A DNA stretch of 64,000 bases from Shewanella electrodiphila (GTDB lineage: Bacteria; Pseudomonadota; Gammaproteobacteria; Enterobacterales; Shewanellaceae), in contig NZ_JAKIKU010000004.1 in the NCBI RefSeq assembly GCF_023283985.1, forward strand, positions 1 through 64,000. Direction: 5' to 3'. This document shows positions 63,329 to 64,000 of the stretch, piece by piece (the stretch's first letter is position 1; each line of letters opens with the position of its first letter). Made by a program: the position numbers and the translations under genes. The notes below the pieces were generated by a model that was not told the DNA's origin, did not search any database, and was given only the letters and a program-made list of their open reading frames with translations.

Positions 63329-63360
63329 AATAGCAACCAAGCGTTAGCGAGGTTGCTATT
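63329..63360 (-). terminator. terminator of the old-yellow-enzyme gene
   Basis: AATAGCAACC / GGTTGCTATT stem with a 12-base loop and a run of seven T on the minus strand, about 60 bases after the stop. Confidence 0.8.
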
Positions 63361-63422
63361 AATCTCTATTCTAGTTGATCGCAGCGGATTCAACTAGCCA
63401 ATCTTTTTAGCCATGGGCTAGT

Positions 63423-64000
63423 TTACTGCTCACTGTACTCTGGGTAATCAGTTAAGCCTTTTTCATCTCCGCCGAATAAGGTAGCTGGATCATGGGCAAC
63501 TAACGGGTAACCATTTTTGATGCGGTTCGGTAGGTCAGGGTTTGATACAAACGGACGACCAAAACCAATCATGTCAGCTAAGCCATCGTTAATCGCTTGT
63601 CCGCCCTTTGCTGCGTCATACTTACCTGCGTAAATTAACACGCCTTTGTAAGCTTCACGTACGGCTTGTCTGAATTCAAGTGGGGTTTCAGGCGCATCAT
63701 CCCAATCTACTTCTGCGATGTGTAAATAAACAATGTTATGGCCATTAAGCATTGCTGCAGCAGCGGTATAGGTTTCAACAGGCGTTGCATCAACAGTGCC
63801 GTTAAGTGAGGTAAATGGCGCTAAACGCACACCCACTTTATCAGCGCCAATGGCATCAACCATCGCCGTGACGACTTCACTTAAAAAGCGCAGACGGTTT
63901 TCGATTGAGCCACCATATTCATCAGTGCGATCGTTCGCTTCTGAATCAATGAACTGATTGATCAAATAACCATTTGCCGCATGTAACTCGATTCCATCAA
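63423..64000 (-). CDS. alkene reductase, old-yellow-enzyme family (3' part; runs off the right edge)
   Basis: The last 191 codons of an FMN-dependent NemA-like reductase. The visible part opens with the active-site strand [16 protein letters not shown] (substrate-binding His and Asn) and continues [29 protein letters not shown] and the FMN-phosphate loop [21 protein letters not shown]. The open frame continues past the window, so the internal TTG at 63965 is not a start. The enzyme reduces activated alkenes such as N-ethylmaleimide. Confidence 0.92.
   Translation of the reverse strand, partial: DGIELHAANGYLINQFIDSEANDRTDEYGGSIENRLRFLSEVVTAMVDAIGADKVGVRLAPFTSLNGTVDATPVETYTAAAAMLNGHNIVYLHIAEVDWDDAPETPLEFRQAVREAYKGVLIYAGKYDAAKGGQAINDGLADMIGFGRPFVSNPDLPNRIKNGYPLVAHDPATLFGGDEKGLTDYPEYSEQ

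Overview
The window looks like chromosome from a marine Alteromonadales gammaproteobacterium, most probably Shewanella. The signs are the moderate-to-low GC content, the aspartate/alanine exchange locus, a TsgA-like transporter beside a nucleoside phosphorylase, an MSHA-type prepilin, a lipoprotein M13 peptidase, and several TonB-linked and outer-membrane genes. Genus assignment is inference from gene content. No rRNA, tRNA, CRISPR array or prophage was seen. The only transposon sequence is the start of an IS110-family transposase at the left edge.

1-8.7 kb: IS110 fragment, secreted trypsin-like protease, an unknown four-helix membrane protein, a glycine-zipper lipid-envelope type protein, an alpha/beta-hydrolase-like protein, and an aaeXAB-like efflux operon (DUF1656, HlyD, FUSC) with a divergent LysR regulator. 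8.7-15.1 kb: aspT-asdA (aspartate:alanine antiporter plus aspartate 4-decarboxylase, a proton-motive-force-generating cycle), then pdxY, which can supply the PLP the decarboxylase needs, then a porin with an FNR-like box. aspT and pdxY share a 25-bp upstream element. 15.3-24.3 kb: prepilin-like protein, Nudix hydrolase, deoD paralogue plus TsgA-like transporter facing a Crp/Fnr-type regulator, a second beta-barrel protein, a YHYH lipoprotein with an EF-hand secreted partner, and an SDR.

24.4-30.9 kb: a six-gene iron/siderophore block all on the minus strand (response regulator, histidine kinase, TonB-dependent receptor, DUF3649, PepSY-TM, DUF3325) with Fur-box-like sites. 31-48.9 kb: GyrI-like protein, a 59-residue PA3496-like gene, a GH13 amylase lipoprotein carrying a pentapeptide array, aldo/keto reductase with LysR, TonB, M13 peptidase, acuI with its TetR regulator and two matching operators, Amt transporter, nitroreductase, polysaccharide deacetylase, and a Cache-GGDEF-EAL protein.

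49-62.3 kb is the most unusual part: a run of lipid- or ester-active envelope proteins. It has two convergent patatins, an unrecognised outer-membrane protein, a type-B carboxylesterase homologue that has lost its catalytic Ser and His, a phospholipase D lipoprotein, an SGNH lipoprotein and a PHB-depolymerase-like esterase lipoprotein, next to a ToxR/CadC-like membrane regulator with a beta-propeller sensor region. Three of these genes carry the same 26-bp element, in the same orientation, 150-220 bp upstream of their starts. The right end holds a DMT transporter and a truncated old-yellow-enzyme gene.

A second theme is tandem duplication. More than a dozen short arrays are scattered through the window. 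Those inside genes have units that are multiples of three; those between genes have units of 8, 14, 15, 16, 17, 19 and 21 bp. One array of thirteen octamers ends seven bases before a patatin start codon.
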